A stretch of DNA of 20,086 nt from CAZGSG01 sp964528095 (lineage in GTDB: Bacteria; Bacteroidota; Bacteroidia; Chitinophagales; Chitinophagaceae): NCBI GenBank assembly GCA_964528095.1, contig CAZGSG010000092.1, positions 1-20,086 on the forward strand, in the 5' to 3' direction. The notes below the pieces were generated by a model that searched no databases, was not told the DNA's origin, and saw nothing but the letters and a program-made list of their open reading frames with translations. Positions 1 to 7,775 of the stretch are shown piece by piece. Each line of letters starts with the position of its first letter. Position 1 is the stretch's first letter. Both the position numbers and the translations under genes were made by a program.

Positions 1-460
1 CTCGTTCGAAAAATCATTGGCCTATATGGGGCTGCAACCCGGTACTAATATCAAAGGAAGAAAAGTTGATTATGTATTCATCGGCAGTTGTACCAATAGC
101 CGTATCGAAGATCTGCGACTGGTAGCCGGTTTTGTAAAAGGCAAACGTAAAGCCAATGATGTGGAAGTATGGATCGTACCGGGCAGTAAGCAGGTAGAAA
201 AACAAGCCATTGAAGAAGGGATTGATAAAGTATTTGAAGAAGCAGGTTTTATTCTTCGCCAGCCGGGCTGTAGTGCCTGCCTGGGAATGAATGAAGATAA
301 AATACCCGCCGGTAAATATTGTATCTCTACCAGCAACCGGAATTTTGAAGGCAGACAGGGACCCAATGCAAGAACATTTCTTGCAAGCCCGCTGACAGCA
401 GCATTAGCTGCTATTACCGGCGAAGTTGGGGATATACGGGACTATTATAAAAATAATTAG
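1..460 (+). CDS. leuC: 3-isopropylmalate dehydratase large subunit, 5' truncated by window
   Basis: This is the C-terminal part of isopropylmalate isomerase large subunit, which with LeuD interconverts 2- and 3-isopropylmalate in leucine synthesis (cytoplasm). The reading frame is open from base 2 to the TAG at 458-460, giving about 152 residues of a protein normally near 465. Visible aconitase-family signatures are the GSCTNSR motif, whose Cys codon is at 89-91, and the QPGCSACLGMN motif with Cys codons at 269-271 and 278-280. These three cysteines are the usual ligands of the [4Fe-4S] cluster. The C-terminal SNRNFEGRQG and TFLASP stretches are also typical. leuD follows after 28 bases, so the two subunits are almost certainly co-transcribed. 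An internal TTG or ATG near base 17-28 is not a real start; the gene begins upstream of the window. Confidence 0.97.
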   Translation, partial: SFEKSLAYMGLQPGTNIKGRKVDYVFIGSCTNSRIEDLRLVAGFVKGKRKANDVEVWIVPGSKQVEKQAIEEGIDKVFEEAGFILRQPGCSACLGMNEDKIPAGKYCISTSNRNFEGRQGPNARTFLASPLTAALAAITGEVGDIRDYYKNN

Positions 461-488
461 TGCCCGAACAATAAATAGCAAAGAAGAA

Positions 489-1085
489 ATGAGCAAACAA
501 ATCAATATAATTAATTCATCCACTGTTCCCCTGAATATGGAAAACGTGGATACCGACCAGATCATTCCTGCACGTTTTTTAAAAGCAACGAGCCGGGATG
601 GGTTTGGTAAAAATCTTTTTCGTGACTGGCGTTATGAAAATGATGATGAGAACCAACCAAAAAAAGACTTTCCGCTGAATGATAAAAAGTACAGTGGTAA
701 AATACTGGTAGCTGCCAAAAATTTTGGTTGCGGTTCCAGTCGCGAACATGCAGCCTGGGCCATCAAAGATGCCGGCTTCGATGTGGTGGTGAGTAGTTTT
801 TTTGCTGATATTTTTAAAAACAATTCGCTTAATAATTTCCTGTTGCCCGTGACAGTAAGTGAGTCATTCTTACAAAAAATATTTACTGCAATAGAAAATG
901 ACCCTGCGGCCGTATTAGAAGTAAACCTGCAGGAGCAATTCATTAAAATAGCGGCTACCGGCGAAGAAGAACATTTTGATATCAATAGTTATAAAAAGAC
1001 CTGCCTGCTCAATGGGTATGATGATATTGATTATTTACTGAGCATGAAAGAAGAGATCCACCAATTTGAAATCCAACAACCCTGA
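489..1085 (+). CDS. leuD: 3-isopropylmalate dehydratase small subunit
   Basis: LeuD is the swivelling-domain partner of LeuC in the second step of leucine synthesis. I chose the ATG at 489 (198 residues, the usual LeuD length). The frame is open back to 426, but that would overlap leuC and add 21 residues unlike the family. Conserved stretches are NVDTDQIIPARFL near the N terminus (about residues 19-31), which helps form the substrate pocket, and NFGCGSSREHAAWAI (about residues 78-92), the family signature. It sits 28 bases after leuC and 27 bases before leuB, within one leu operon. No internal stop or frameshift is seen. Confidence 0.97.
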   Translation: MSKQINIINSSTVPLNMENVDTDQIIPARFLKATSRDGFGKNLFRDWRYENDDENQPKKDFPLNDKKYSGKILVAAKNFGCGSSREHAAWAIKDAGFDVVVSSFFADIFKNNSLNNFLLPVTVSESFLQKIFTAIENDPAAVLEVNLQEQFIKIAATGEEEHFDINSYKKTCLLNGYDDIDYLLSMKEEIHQFEIQQP

Positions 1086-1112
1086 AAATAAACCCGTACG
1101 AACAAACTAAAC

Positions 1113-2228
1113 ATGAAAAAGAAAATAGCAGTTATAGAAGGCGATGGCATTGGCCCTGAAGTAACGAAACAATCGATCCGCGTATTGAATTCCATTGCAG
1201 AATCATTCAACCATGAATTTAAATACACCTATTGTCTGATGGGAGCTGATGCCATTGACAAAACAGGCAGTCCGCTTCCTGATGAAACCATTGAAATTTG
1301 TCTGGACAGCGATGCGATACTTTTTGGAGCGATCGGCCATCCTAAATATGACAATGATCCCACTGCCAAAGTAAGACCAGAACAAGGTCTGCTAAAACTT
1401 CGGAAGTCATTGCAATTGTTTGCGAATATCCGTCCTGTGACCACTTATACTGCATTGCATCATCTATCCCCACTGAAAACAAAAAATATAGAAGGTGTTG
1501 ATTTTGTGATCTATCGCGAACTGACCGGGGGGATTTATTTTGGTAAAAAAGAAATCAATGCAGAAGGTACACAGGCATCTGATGACTGCGTATATACTGC
1601 GGCAGAAATAGAACGCATCGCACACCTGGCTTTTCAATCGGCACAGAAAAGAAGAAAAAAACTGACCCTGGTAGATAAAGCCAATGTACTGGAAACATCC
1701 AGGCTATGGAGAAAAGTGGTGAAAGACATCGCAGCAGATTATCCTGATGTAGAATTGGATTTTTTATTTGTGGACAATGCCGCCATGCAGATCATCCTGA
1801 ACCCCAAACAATTTGATGTAGTGCTTACAGAAAATATGTTTGGGGATATCATCAGTGATGAAGCAAGCGTGATCAGCGGTTCACTGGGATTATTACCTTC
1901 TGCATCAATTGGTAATGGTTCGGCCCTGTTCGAACCTATTCATGGCTCCTATCCACAGGCTGCAGGAAAGGATATAGCTAACCCACTGGGATCTATTTTA
2001 TCATCGGCCATGTTGCTCGACCATTTCGGACTTACAGAAGAAGCAGCCCTTGTGCGTGAAGCGGTGAACTGGACCCTGCAGAATGGTTTTGTAACCAAGG
2101 ATATTGACCCGGTAAATTTTTATTTCACTTCCACCCTGGGCGAATTGATCAGTGACTATGTAAGTGGCAAGATACCTGGTTCAGTAAAGAGAGAAAATAT
2201 CGAGTACAGAAAGTCCACTATCATATAA
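1113..2228 (+). CDS. leuB: 3-isopropylmalate dehydrogenase
   Basis: LeuB oxidatively decarboxylates 3-isopropylmalate to 2-oxoisocaproate with NAD+ and a divalent metal. The 371-residue product is typical of the isocitrate/isopropylmalate dehydrogenase family. Visible features are the N-terminal IEGDGIGPEV, the IYRELTGGIYFG segment carrying the catalytic Tyr (about Y142), VDKANVLETSRLWR with the catalytic Lys (about K189), and NMFGDIISDEASVISGSLGLL, which holds the metal-binding aspartates. It is the last gene before the attenuator region. An A/T-rich inverted repeat starts two bases after its stop codon and might help end the leu transcript. Confidence 0.97.
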   Translation: MKKKIAVIEGDGIGPEVTKQSIRVLNSIAESFNHEFKYTYCLMGADAIDKTGSPLPDETIEICLDSDAILFGAIGHPKYDNDPTAKVRPEQGLLKLRKSLQLFANIRPVTTYTALHHLSPLKTKNIEGVDFVIYRELTGGIYFGKKEINAEGTQASDDCVYTAAEIERIAHLAFQSAQKRRKKLTLVDKANVLETSRLWRKVVKDIAADYPDVELDFLFVDNAAMQIILNPKQFDVVLTENMFGDIISDEASVISGSLGLLPSASIGNGSALFEPIHGSYPQAAGKDIANPLGSILSSAMLLDHFGLTEEAALVREAVNWTLQNGFVTKDIDPVNFYFTSTLGELISDYVSGKIPGSVKRENIEYRKSTII

Positions 2229-2229
2229 A

Positions 2230-2349
2230 TTCAAAAGTCAAAATTAAAAAAGGGTTCGCTATGATTGGATTTTACTGCGCTGGTTCGATTTGTGAATGAC
2301 TGGTCGTTGAAAGGGTCGCTTTTTTGAATTTTTAATTTTGAATTTTGAC
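2230..2349. repeat. A/T-rich inverted repeat after leuB (copy 1)
   Basis: Two 21-base arms, 2230-2250 and 2329-2349, are complementary at 19 of 21 positions and enclose about 78 bases of more GC-balanced sequence. Within the arms, 13 bases (2238-2250 and 2329-2341) are a perfect match. The arms are built from repeats of the unit TTTTGAATT or its complement AATTCAAAA. A second element of the same design lies at 7776-7878. It could form a long weak hairpin that ends the leu transcript, or be a dispersed intergenic repeat of this genome. I saw no coding potential in the enclosed sequence. Confidence 0.7.
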
Positions 2350-2369
2350 TTAAAAAGTTCTTTTAGTTT

Positions 2370-2399
2370 TTGTTTTTACAACTGGCTGGAGTATATTCG
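2370..2399 (+). promoter_or_regulatory. Candidate Bacteroidota-type promoter for the ilv leader and operon
   Basis: A TTG at 2370-2372, preceded by a T-run, is followed after 19 bases by TATATTCG at 2392-2399. The latter differs at one position from the Bacteroidota -7 consensus TAnnTTTG, and the spacing suits the -33 TTG box. Transcription would begin near 2405, leaving about 20 bases before the leader ATG at 2424. This is a motif match in A/T-rich DNA, where chance matches are common; its position just ahead of an attenuator leader raises the odds. Confidence 0.45.
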
Positions 2400-2423
2400 C
2401 TTTATAAGCATAATAACTCCTTC

Positions 2424-2525
2424 ATGTTGAAGAATAAAGTAAATAAAGTGATCACATCCTCAGCCGCAATAATTATTGTGGTGGTCATTATTATTATCTC
2501 TTCATCAGGAGGTGGTGCACTATAA
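2424..2525 (+). CDS. Ile/Val-rich leader peptide of the ilv operon attenuator
   Basis: An ATG at 2424 opens a 33-codon ORF ending with TAA at 2523-2525. Residues 16-25 read IIIVVVIIII, ten consecutive Ile and Val codons (2469-2498). The peptide starts with a short Lys/Asn-rich segment and ends SSSGGGAL. In all, 8 of 33 residues are Ile and 5 are Val, with only two Leu. It lies 76 bases upstream of ilvE and directly before a terminator. This matches known leader peptides whose translation senses charged tRNA; the E. coli ilvGMEDA leader has a comparable Val/Ile run followed by a small-residue tail. The peptide probably has no function once made. Its hydrophobic core could resemble a membrane segment, but the terminator and operon context favour a leader. 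It carries no obvious Shine-Dalgarno sequence, as is usual in this phylum. Confidence 0.9.
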   Translation: MLKNKVNKVITSSAAIIIVVVIIIISSSGGGAL

Positions 2526-2562
2526 TAACTAAACAAACCGAATTATACAGCAACCCGCCTCC
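2508..2562 (+). promoter_or_regulatory. Antiterminator pairing region of the ilv attenuator
   Basis: Bases 2508-2515 (GGAGGTGG, encoding the Gly codons at the end of the leader peptide) can pair with 2555-2562 (CCGCCTCC). That gives eight pairs including one G-U, and may extend through 2516-2518 to 2550-2553 with small bulges. The partner overlaps the 5' arm and loop of the terminator at 2550-2583, so the two structures exclude each other. A ribosome stalled in the Ile/Val run would leave 2508-2518 free, so the antiterminator forms and ilvE onward is transcribed. A ribosome that reaches the stop at 2523 would cover 2508-2515 and let the terminator form. The pairing is read from sequence; the regulatory reading is inference from known attenuators. 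Confidence 0.8.
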
Positions 2563-2583
2563 AAAAGGCGGGTTGCTTTTTTT
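2550..2583 (+). terminator. Intrinsic terminator (attenuator) before ilvE
   Basis: A perfect 11-bp stem, GCAACCCGCCT at 2550-2560 with AGGCGGGTTGC at 2566-2576, closes a five-base loop and is followed directly by seven T residues (2577-2583). This is a strong Rho-independent terminator. It lies 25 bases after the leader peptide stop and 18 bases before the ilvE start, so it would stop transcription of the whole ilv operon unless prevented by the alternative pairing upstream. Confidence 0.93.
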
Positions 2584-2601
2584 ATATCGTAACAAGAAAC
2601 A

Positions 2602-3507
2602 ATGGCATCTTACTATAATGAAAATACAGTTCTCTGGGCCGATGGCGTGCTGATGAAAGCCGCGGAAGCGAAAATGGATACGTACAGCCAATCGCTCCAC
2701 TACGGCTATTCTGTTTTTGAAGGTATCCGTTCCTATAAAACGGTATCAGATGAGACTAGGATATTCAAAGCAGTGGAACATTATGAGAGACTGCAACGTT
2801 CAGCCGCCGCATTGAACATGCCGTTTACCTGGACAACAGGGCAATTGATACAGGCTACCTACGACGTTCTGAAATCAAACCATATCCAGGATGCCTATAT
2901 CCGGCCGATCGTATATGCGCCGGCCAATATGTCTTTTTCAAAAAATACTGAATCATTTACCGTGATCCAGACCTGGGAAATGCAACCCTTCCTTGGAGAT
3001 CAATTACTAAAAGTATTTACCTCTTCTTTTCAGCGGCCAAATCCAAAAGGTTTTATCATAGAAGCAAAAGCCGGTGGTCATTATGTGAATTCTATACTGG
3101 CCAGCCAGGAGGCAAAAGCAAAAGGTTATGATGAAGCATTACTAACTGACATGAATGGATTTGTAGCGGAAGGACCCGGCGCTAATGTGTTTTATGAAAA
3201 AGATGGTAAGCTGTTCACACCCTCGTTAGGTAATATTTTACCAGGGATAACAAGAGCTACCGTATTGGAAATATGCGAAGAGCTGGACATTCCGGTAGAA
3301 GAGAAGCTATTCACCACCGATGAATTAAAACAGGCAGATGCCGCATTTTTTTGTGGCACAGCAGCAGAGATCATTGGCTGGGAAAGCCTGGACAAAACAG
3401 TATTTAAGAAAGACTGGAATGATTCCATCAGCAGGGTCATTCAACAGGCGTATAAAAGCCGCATCATTGAAAAGAAATTTAACTGGCAGGCAATACCAAC
3501 AATATAA
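2602..3507 (+). CDS. ilvE: Branched-chain amino acid aminotransferase
   Basis: IlvE is a fold-type IV PLP enzyme that transfers the amino group between glutamate and the 2-oxo acids of Ile, Val and Leu (last step of all three pathways). The 301-residue length fits the family. Visible features are LHYGYSVFEGIRSY near residue 35, the AKAGGHYVNS segment whose Lys (about K156) should bind PLP, and GFVAEGPGANVFY with the conserved Glu (about E190). FCGTAAEIIGW near the C terminus matches the phosphate-binding part of the fold. It is the first structural gene behind the attenuator and is followed by ilvD after 44 bases. Related class IV enzymes (D-amino acid aminotransferase, aminodeoxychorismate lyase) are possible by fold, but the operon and motif details favour IlvE. 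Confidence 0.95.
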   Translation: MASYYNENTVLWADGVLMKAAEAKMDTYSQSLHYGYSVFEGIRSYKTVSDETRIFKAVEHYERLQRSAAALNMPFTWTTGQLIQATYDVLKSNHIQDAYIRPIVYAPANMSFSKNTESFTVIQTWEMQPFLGDQLLKVFTSSFQRPNPKGFIIEAKAGGHYVNSILASQEAKAKGYDEALLTDMNGFVAEGPGANVFYEKDGKLFTPSLGNILPGITRATVLEICEELDIPVEEKLFTTDELKQADAAFFCGTAAEIIGWESLDKTVFKKDWNDSISRVIQQAYKSRIIEKKFNWQAIPTI

Positions 3508-3551
3508 AGGAGCAATTAACTAATCTGGCAAGAACGACAACAAGAATAACC

Positions 3552-5246
3552 ATGAGTGAATTAAATAAATATTCGAAAATCCTTACACAGGACACTACAC
3601 AACCTGCCGCGCAGGCCATGTTATACGGTATCGGCCTCACTGAAGACGATCTGAAAAAACCACAGGTCGGTATTGCGAGCATGGGTTATGATGGTAATAC
3701 CTGCAATATGCATCTGAATGATCTTGCCAAAGTAGTAAAGCAGGGCGTATGGGATAATGACCTGGTCGGGCTCATCTTTAATACCATCGGCATCAGTGAT
3801 GGCATCAGTAATGGTACTGATGGCATGCGGTATTCATTGGTAAGCCGTGATTTGATAGCCGACAGTATCGAATCAGTATGTGGCGGGTTTTATTATGATG
3901 GATTGATCACATTACCCGGTTGTGATAAGAACATGCCTGGTTGTATTATGGCCATGGGCCGCCTCAACAGGCCATCTATCATGGTATATGGAGGAACAAT
4001 TGCGCCGGGTCATTATAAAGGACAGGAGTTAAATATCATTTCCGCTTTCGAAGCTCTTGGGCAGAAGATCGCCGGTAACCTGAACGACGCGGATTTTAAA
4101 GGCATCGTACAACATTCCTGCCCGGGTGCCGGTGCCTGTGGTGGTATGTACACAGCCAATACCATGGCCAGCGCTATCGAAGCGCTGGGTATGAGCCTCC
4201 CCTACTCCTCTTCTAATCCGGCGTTGAGCGAGGAGAAGAAAAAAGAATGTCTGGATGCAGGTAAAGCCATACATGTACTGTTGGAAAAAAATGTATTGCC
4301 CAAAGACATCATGACAAAAAAAGCGTTTGAAAATGCGATCACCGTCATCATGATACTTGGAGGAAGCACCAATGCTGTACTACACCTGATCGCAATGGCA
4401 AAAAGCGTGGACGTAGCCCTGACACAGGATGATTTTCAACGTATCAGCGATACTACGCCTGTACTGGCCGATTTTAAACCATCCGGCAAATACCTGATGC
4501 AGGAATTGCATAATCATGGAGGTCTTCCTGCCGTGATGAAATATTTATTGAACAAAGGATTGCTGCATGGCGATTGTATGACGGTGACCGGTAAGACCAT
4601 TGCAGAAAACCTTGAACATATTGAAGCGATCAATTTTGAAACACAGGATATCATCTATCCATTGGAGAGACCATTAAAAGCTACAGGTCACTTACAAATA
4701 CTGTATGGCAATCTGGCCGAGAAAGGTAGTGTGGCTAAGATCAGTGGTAAGGAAGGCGAGCGGTTTACAGGACCTGCAAGAGTATTTGATGGTGAGAAGG
4801 ACCTGGTAGCGGGCATCTCATCCGGCAAAGTAAAAGCAGGCGATGTAGTGGTTATTAAAAATGAAGGGCCAAAGGGTGCGCCGGGTATGCCGGAAATGTT
4901 GAAACCCACTTCTGCGCTGATCGGTGCGGGATTAGGAAAAACGGTGGCACTGATCACTGACGGCCGGTTTAGCGGTGGTACGCATGGTTTTGTAGTAGGT
5001 CATATCACACCTGAATCGTTTGAAGGTGGATTGATCGGGCTGGTAGAAGATGATGATATCATTGAACTGGATGCAGTGAACAATAGCATCAACCTCAAAG
5101 TAAGTGTGGAAGAGATCGCCAGAAGAAGAGCCAGCTGGAAAAAACCGGCATTGAAAGTGACAAGGGGTGTATTGTATAAATATGCCATGACGGTAAAAGA
5201 CGCGAGTGAAGGTTGCGTAACTGACGAAGCCTTAGAAAATAAGTAA
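3552..5246 (+). CDS. ilvD: Dihydroxy-acid dehydratase
   Basis: IlvD dehydrates 2,3-dihydroxy-isovalerate and 2,3-dihydroxy-3-methylvalerate to the 2-oxo acids used by IlvE. The 564-residue product has the iron-sulphur ligands expected of the IlvD/Edd family: DGNTCN (C51), LPGCDKNMPGC (C124) and CPGAGACGGMYTANTM (third ligand C196). The DGRFSGGTHGFVVGH segment near residue 470 includes the Ser (about S474) proposed as catalytic base. Three such cysteines are typical of [2Fe-2S] dehydratases, but the cluster type cannot be proven from sequence alone. The gene ends one base before the start of the next ORF, so the two are tightly linked. Confidence 0.97.
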   Translation: MSELNKYSKILTQDTTQPAAQAMLYGIGLTEDDLKKPQVGIASMGYDGNTCNMHLNDLAKVVKQGVWDNDLVGLIFNTIGISDGISNGTDGMRYSLVSRDLIADSIESVCGGFYYDGLITLPGCDKNMPGCIMAMGRLNRPSIMVYGGTIAPGHYKGQELNIISAFEALGQKIAGNLNDADFKGIVQHSCPGAGACGGMYTANTMASAIEALGMSLPYSSSNPALSEEKKKECLDAGKAIHVLLEKNVLPKDIMTKKAFENAITVIMILGGSTNAVLHLIAMAKSVDVALTQDDFQRISDTTPVLADFKPSGKYLMQELHNHGGLPAVMKYLLNKGLLHGDCMTVTGKTIAENLEHIEAINFETQDIIYPLERPLKATGHLQILYGNLAEKGSVAKISGKEGERFTGPARVFDGEKDLVAGISSGKVKAGDVVVIKNEGPKGAPGMPEMLKPTSALIGAGLGKTVALITDGRFSGGTHGFVVGHITPESFEGGLIGLVEDDDIIELDAVNNSINLKVSVEEIARRRASWKKPALKVTRGVLYKYAMTVKDASEGCVTDEALENK

Positions 5247-5247
5247 G

Positions 5248-6006
5248 ATGAAAATATTAATCCCCATTCTCTGCATGATGTTCTTCCAGTTGGCAAAAGC
5301 ACAACAGGCGGACACATCTTATCTTGATATTGATTGGGCCGGTACCACCAGGGATAAGGCAGCCTATTATACTGTTTGCAAAAACAACAGCGAAAATCAT
5401 GTTGAATGTAATACGTATTGGTCTAATTCGAATATACTAAAGACCAAAGCGGTCTATTCCGATACCGCAATGAATAAACTAACCGGTCTGCAATTATCTT
5501 ATTACAAAAATGGCCTGCTTGAAGACTCTTCCATGTACAATGATGATGGCGTTAAAACAGAAGGCTATCATTATTACCCAAATAAACAAATGGCCGCCCG
5601 TTATGTAGCGGCGATGAATGGCGGAAAAGGAATACTGGAAGGATATGACGAGAGCGGACAGAAGATGAAAAATTTTATTTACGAGCGGGAAGCAGAATTT
5701 AAAGGCGGTGAAAAAGCCTGGAATGCCTATCTCTCGAAAAACCTGAATGGCGAGTTCAGGAATACAAAATCAGATGAAGAACTAAAAGTAACAGTGATCA
5801 TACAGTTTTTTCTGGACGGGAATGGTTTTGTAAAGAAACCTAAAGTGATCCAGTCATCCGGTATTCCTTATATAGACAAGGATGCGTTGAACGTGATCGC
5901 TGCCAGCCCGCAATGGAACAACGCTGTTCAATTTAATAATCCTGTAAGGGCTTATAGACGACAACCTATTACTTATACATTGGCACCGGCAAAATCTAAA
6001 AAATAA
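5248..6006 (+). CDS. Secreted protein with YwqK-like repeats and a TonB C-terminal-like domain
   Basis: This 252-residue protein is not a known Ile/Val enzyme. Residues 1-18 form a signal peptide (MKILIP... ending AKA, with cleavage likely before QQ), so it should be exported to the periplasm or envelope. Residues about 78-148 contain YYKNG / YYPNKQ / GYDESGQKMKN units resembling the YwqK/MORN-type repeats common in Bacteroidota. From about residue 150 a TonB-C-like pattern appears: FKGGEKAWNAYLSKNL, a VIIQFFLDGNG strand pair, then SSGIPYIDKDALNVIAASPQWNNAVQFNNPVRAYRRQPITYTL. There is no N-terminal membrane anchor or Pro-rich spacer, so it is unlikely to be a classic energy-transducing TonB. 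It starts one base after the ilvD stop and ends 11 bases before ilvB, which implies co-expression with the ilv genes. Function unknown. Confidence 0.85.
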   Translation: MKILIPILCMMFFQLAKAQQADTSYLDIDWAGTTRDKAAYYTVCKNNSENHVECNTYWSNSNILKTKAVYSDTAMNKLTGLQLSYYKNGLLEDSSMYNDDGVKTEGYHYYPNKQMAARYVAAMNGGKGILEGYDESGQKMKNFIYEREAEFKGGEKAWNAYLSKNLNGEFRNTKSDEELKVTVIIQFFLDGNGFVKKPKVIQSSGIPYIDKDALNVIAASPQWNNAVQFNNPVRAYRRQPITYTLAPAKSKK

Positions 6007-6017
6007 AAAGACGAGTT

Positions 6018-7772
6018 ATGGAAACGCTTGAATTAATGAAAGAGCAATCAAAACCCACAATACCCGCGACAAAATCCGTATCAGGCTCCGTTGCGTTGCT
6101 GGAAGGTTTGATCGCCGAAAATGTAAAGACCATCTTTGGTTACCCGGGTGGTGCTATCATGCCGATCTATGATGCATTGTATGACTACAATGACAAGTTA
6201 CAACATATACTCGTCCGTCACGAACAGGGAGGCATTCATGCCGCACAGGGTTTCGCGCGTACTTCGGGCCAGGTGGGTGTGGTGTTTGCTACCAGTGGTC
6301 CCGGCGCTACTAATCTTGTAACAGGATTAGCCGATGCCATGATCGACTCCACTCCGCTTGTATGCATCACCGGCCAGGTGTTTGCGCACTTGCTCGGAAC
6401 AGATGCTTTCCAGGAAACAGATGTGATCAATATCACTACACCTGTTACCAAGTGGAATTACCAGGTAACCGACGCTACCGAGATCCCTGCAGTACTGGCC
6501 AAAGCATTTTACATCGCTAAAAGCGGTCGCCCCGGCCCGGTACTGATCGATATCACTAAAAATGCGCAACTGCAACTCTTCGATTATAGTGGTTACCAGA
6601 AATGTGAACATATCAGGAGTTATCGTCCTAAACCGATCGTGCGTAAAGAATACCTGGAAGAAGCAGCTAAACTGATCAATGCAGCAGAAAGACCTTTTGT
6701 GATCTTTGGACAGGGCGTGATACTTGGTAAAGCAGAAAAAGAATTTTTAAAATTTATAGAAAAAGCCGGGATCCCTACTGCATGGACAATACTGGGTATG
6801 AGCGCGATCAATACTGACCATCCATTGGCGGTAGGAATGTTGGGAATGCATGGTAATTATGGCCCCAATGTACTGACCAATGAATGTGATGTGCTTATTG
6901 CCATCGGTATGCGTTTTGATGACCGGGTAACAGGACGACTGGATAAATATGCCAAACAAGCCAAAGTCATCCACCTGGATATAGATCCTGCAGAGATCGA
7001 TAAGAACGTGAAAGCAACGGTACCGGTATGGGGAGATTGCAAAGAAACATTGCCCATGCTCACTGCACTGGTAGAACAAAAAGTATATCCTCAATGGCTA
7101 CAGCTTTTTAAAGATTACCAGCAAAAAGAAATAGATAAAGTGATACAGGAAGAATTGAATCCTTCGGGTGATATTCTAACCATGGGTGAAGTGATCAAGG
7201 AATTAAATGAACTCACAAAAGGAAATGCGATCATCGTAACAGATGTGGGCCAGCACCAGATGGTAGCCTGCCGCTATGCAAAGTTCAATTATACAAGAAG
7301 CAATATCACGAGTGGCGGACTGGGTACCATGGGATTTGCATTGCCTGCGGCTATCGGTGCAGCATATGGAGACCCGACGCGTACTACCGTAGCTATTATT
7401 GGTGATGGTGGATTCCAGATGACATTACAGGAATTGGGAACTATCATGCAATTCAAACCCAATGTAAAGATCATTATACTAAACAACCAGTTCCTGGGCA
7501 TGGTGAGACAATGGCAACAATTGTTTCATGAAAAAAGATACTCCTTTGTTGATATCACCAGTCCTGATTTTGTACAGGTGGCCAAGGGTTTTGGTATCCC
7601 TGGAAAAAGCATTTCCAAAAGAGAAGACCTCGTGAATGCACTGAAAGAAATGCTGGACAATGACGGCAGCTTCTTACTGGAAGTGATGGTAGGAAAAGAA
7701 AACAATGTATTCCCGATGGTACCACAGGGACGTGGCGTGGCGGAGATTGTGCTGTGTCGGGAAGAAGTATAG
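6018..7772 (+). CDS. ilvB: Acetolactate synthase, large (catalytic) subunit
   Basis: IlvB condenses two pyruvates, or pyruvate with 2-oxobutyrate, using thiamine diphosphate, Mg and FAD; it is the first common step for Val and Ile. The 584-residue product has all three domains of the ThDP family. Visible are YPGGAIMPIYDAL and RHEQGGIHAAQGFAR with the conserved catalytic Glu (about E69), a central FAD-binding domain including GMLGMHGNYGPN and GMRFDDRVTG, and the ThDP motif beginning GDGGFQM (about residues 462-468) and ending ILNNQFLGMVRQWQ (N489, N490). The ATG at 6018 gives about 20 extra residues before the conserved core; M7 is a possible later start. The regulatory subunit gene ilvN follows after an unusually long 117-base spacer holding an inverted repeat. 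Confidence 0.97.
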   Translation: METLELMKEQSKPTIPATKSVSGSVALLEGLIAENVKTIFGYPGGAIMPIYDALYDYNDKLQHILVRHEQGGIHAAQGFARTSGQVGVVFATSGPGATNLVTGLADAMIDSTPLVCITGQVFAHLLGTDAFQETDVINITTPVTKWNYQVTDATEIPAVLAKAFYIAKSGRPGPVLIDITKNAQLQLFDYSGYQKCEHIRSYRPKPIVRKEYLEEAAKLINAAERPFVIFGQGVILGKAEKEFLKFIEKAGIPTAWTILGMSAINTDHPLAVGMLGMHGNYGPNVLTNECDVLIAIGMRFDDRVTGRLDKYAKQAKVIHLDIDPAEIDKNVKATVPVWGDCKETLPMLTALVEQKVYPQWLQLFKDYQQKEIDKVIQEELNPSGDILTMGEVIKELNELTKGNAIIVTDVGQHQMVACRYAKFNYTRSNITSGGLGTMGFALPAAIGAAYGDPTRTTVAIIGDGGFQMTLQELGTIMQFKPNVKIIILNNQFLGMVRQWQQLFHEKRYSFVDITSPDFVQVAKGFGIPGKSISKREDLVNALKEMLDNDGSFLLEVMVGKENNVFPMVPQGRGVAEIVLCREEV

Positions 7773-7775
7773 AGC

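Noticed and set aside
426..488. Upstream extension of leuD overlapping leuC
   Set aside because: The first 21 residues are not family-like and the frame crosses the leuC end. The ATG at 489 gives the normal LeuD N terminus.
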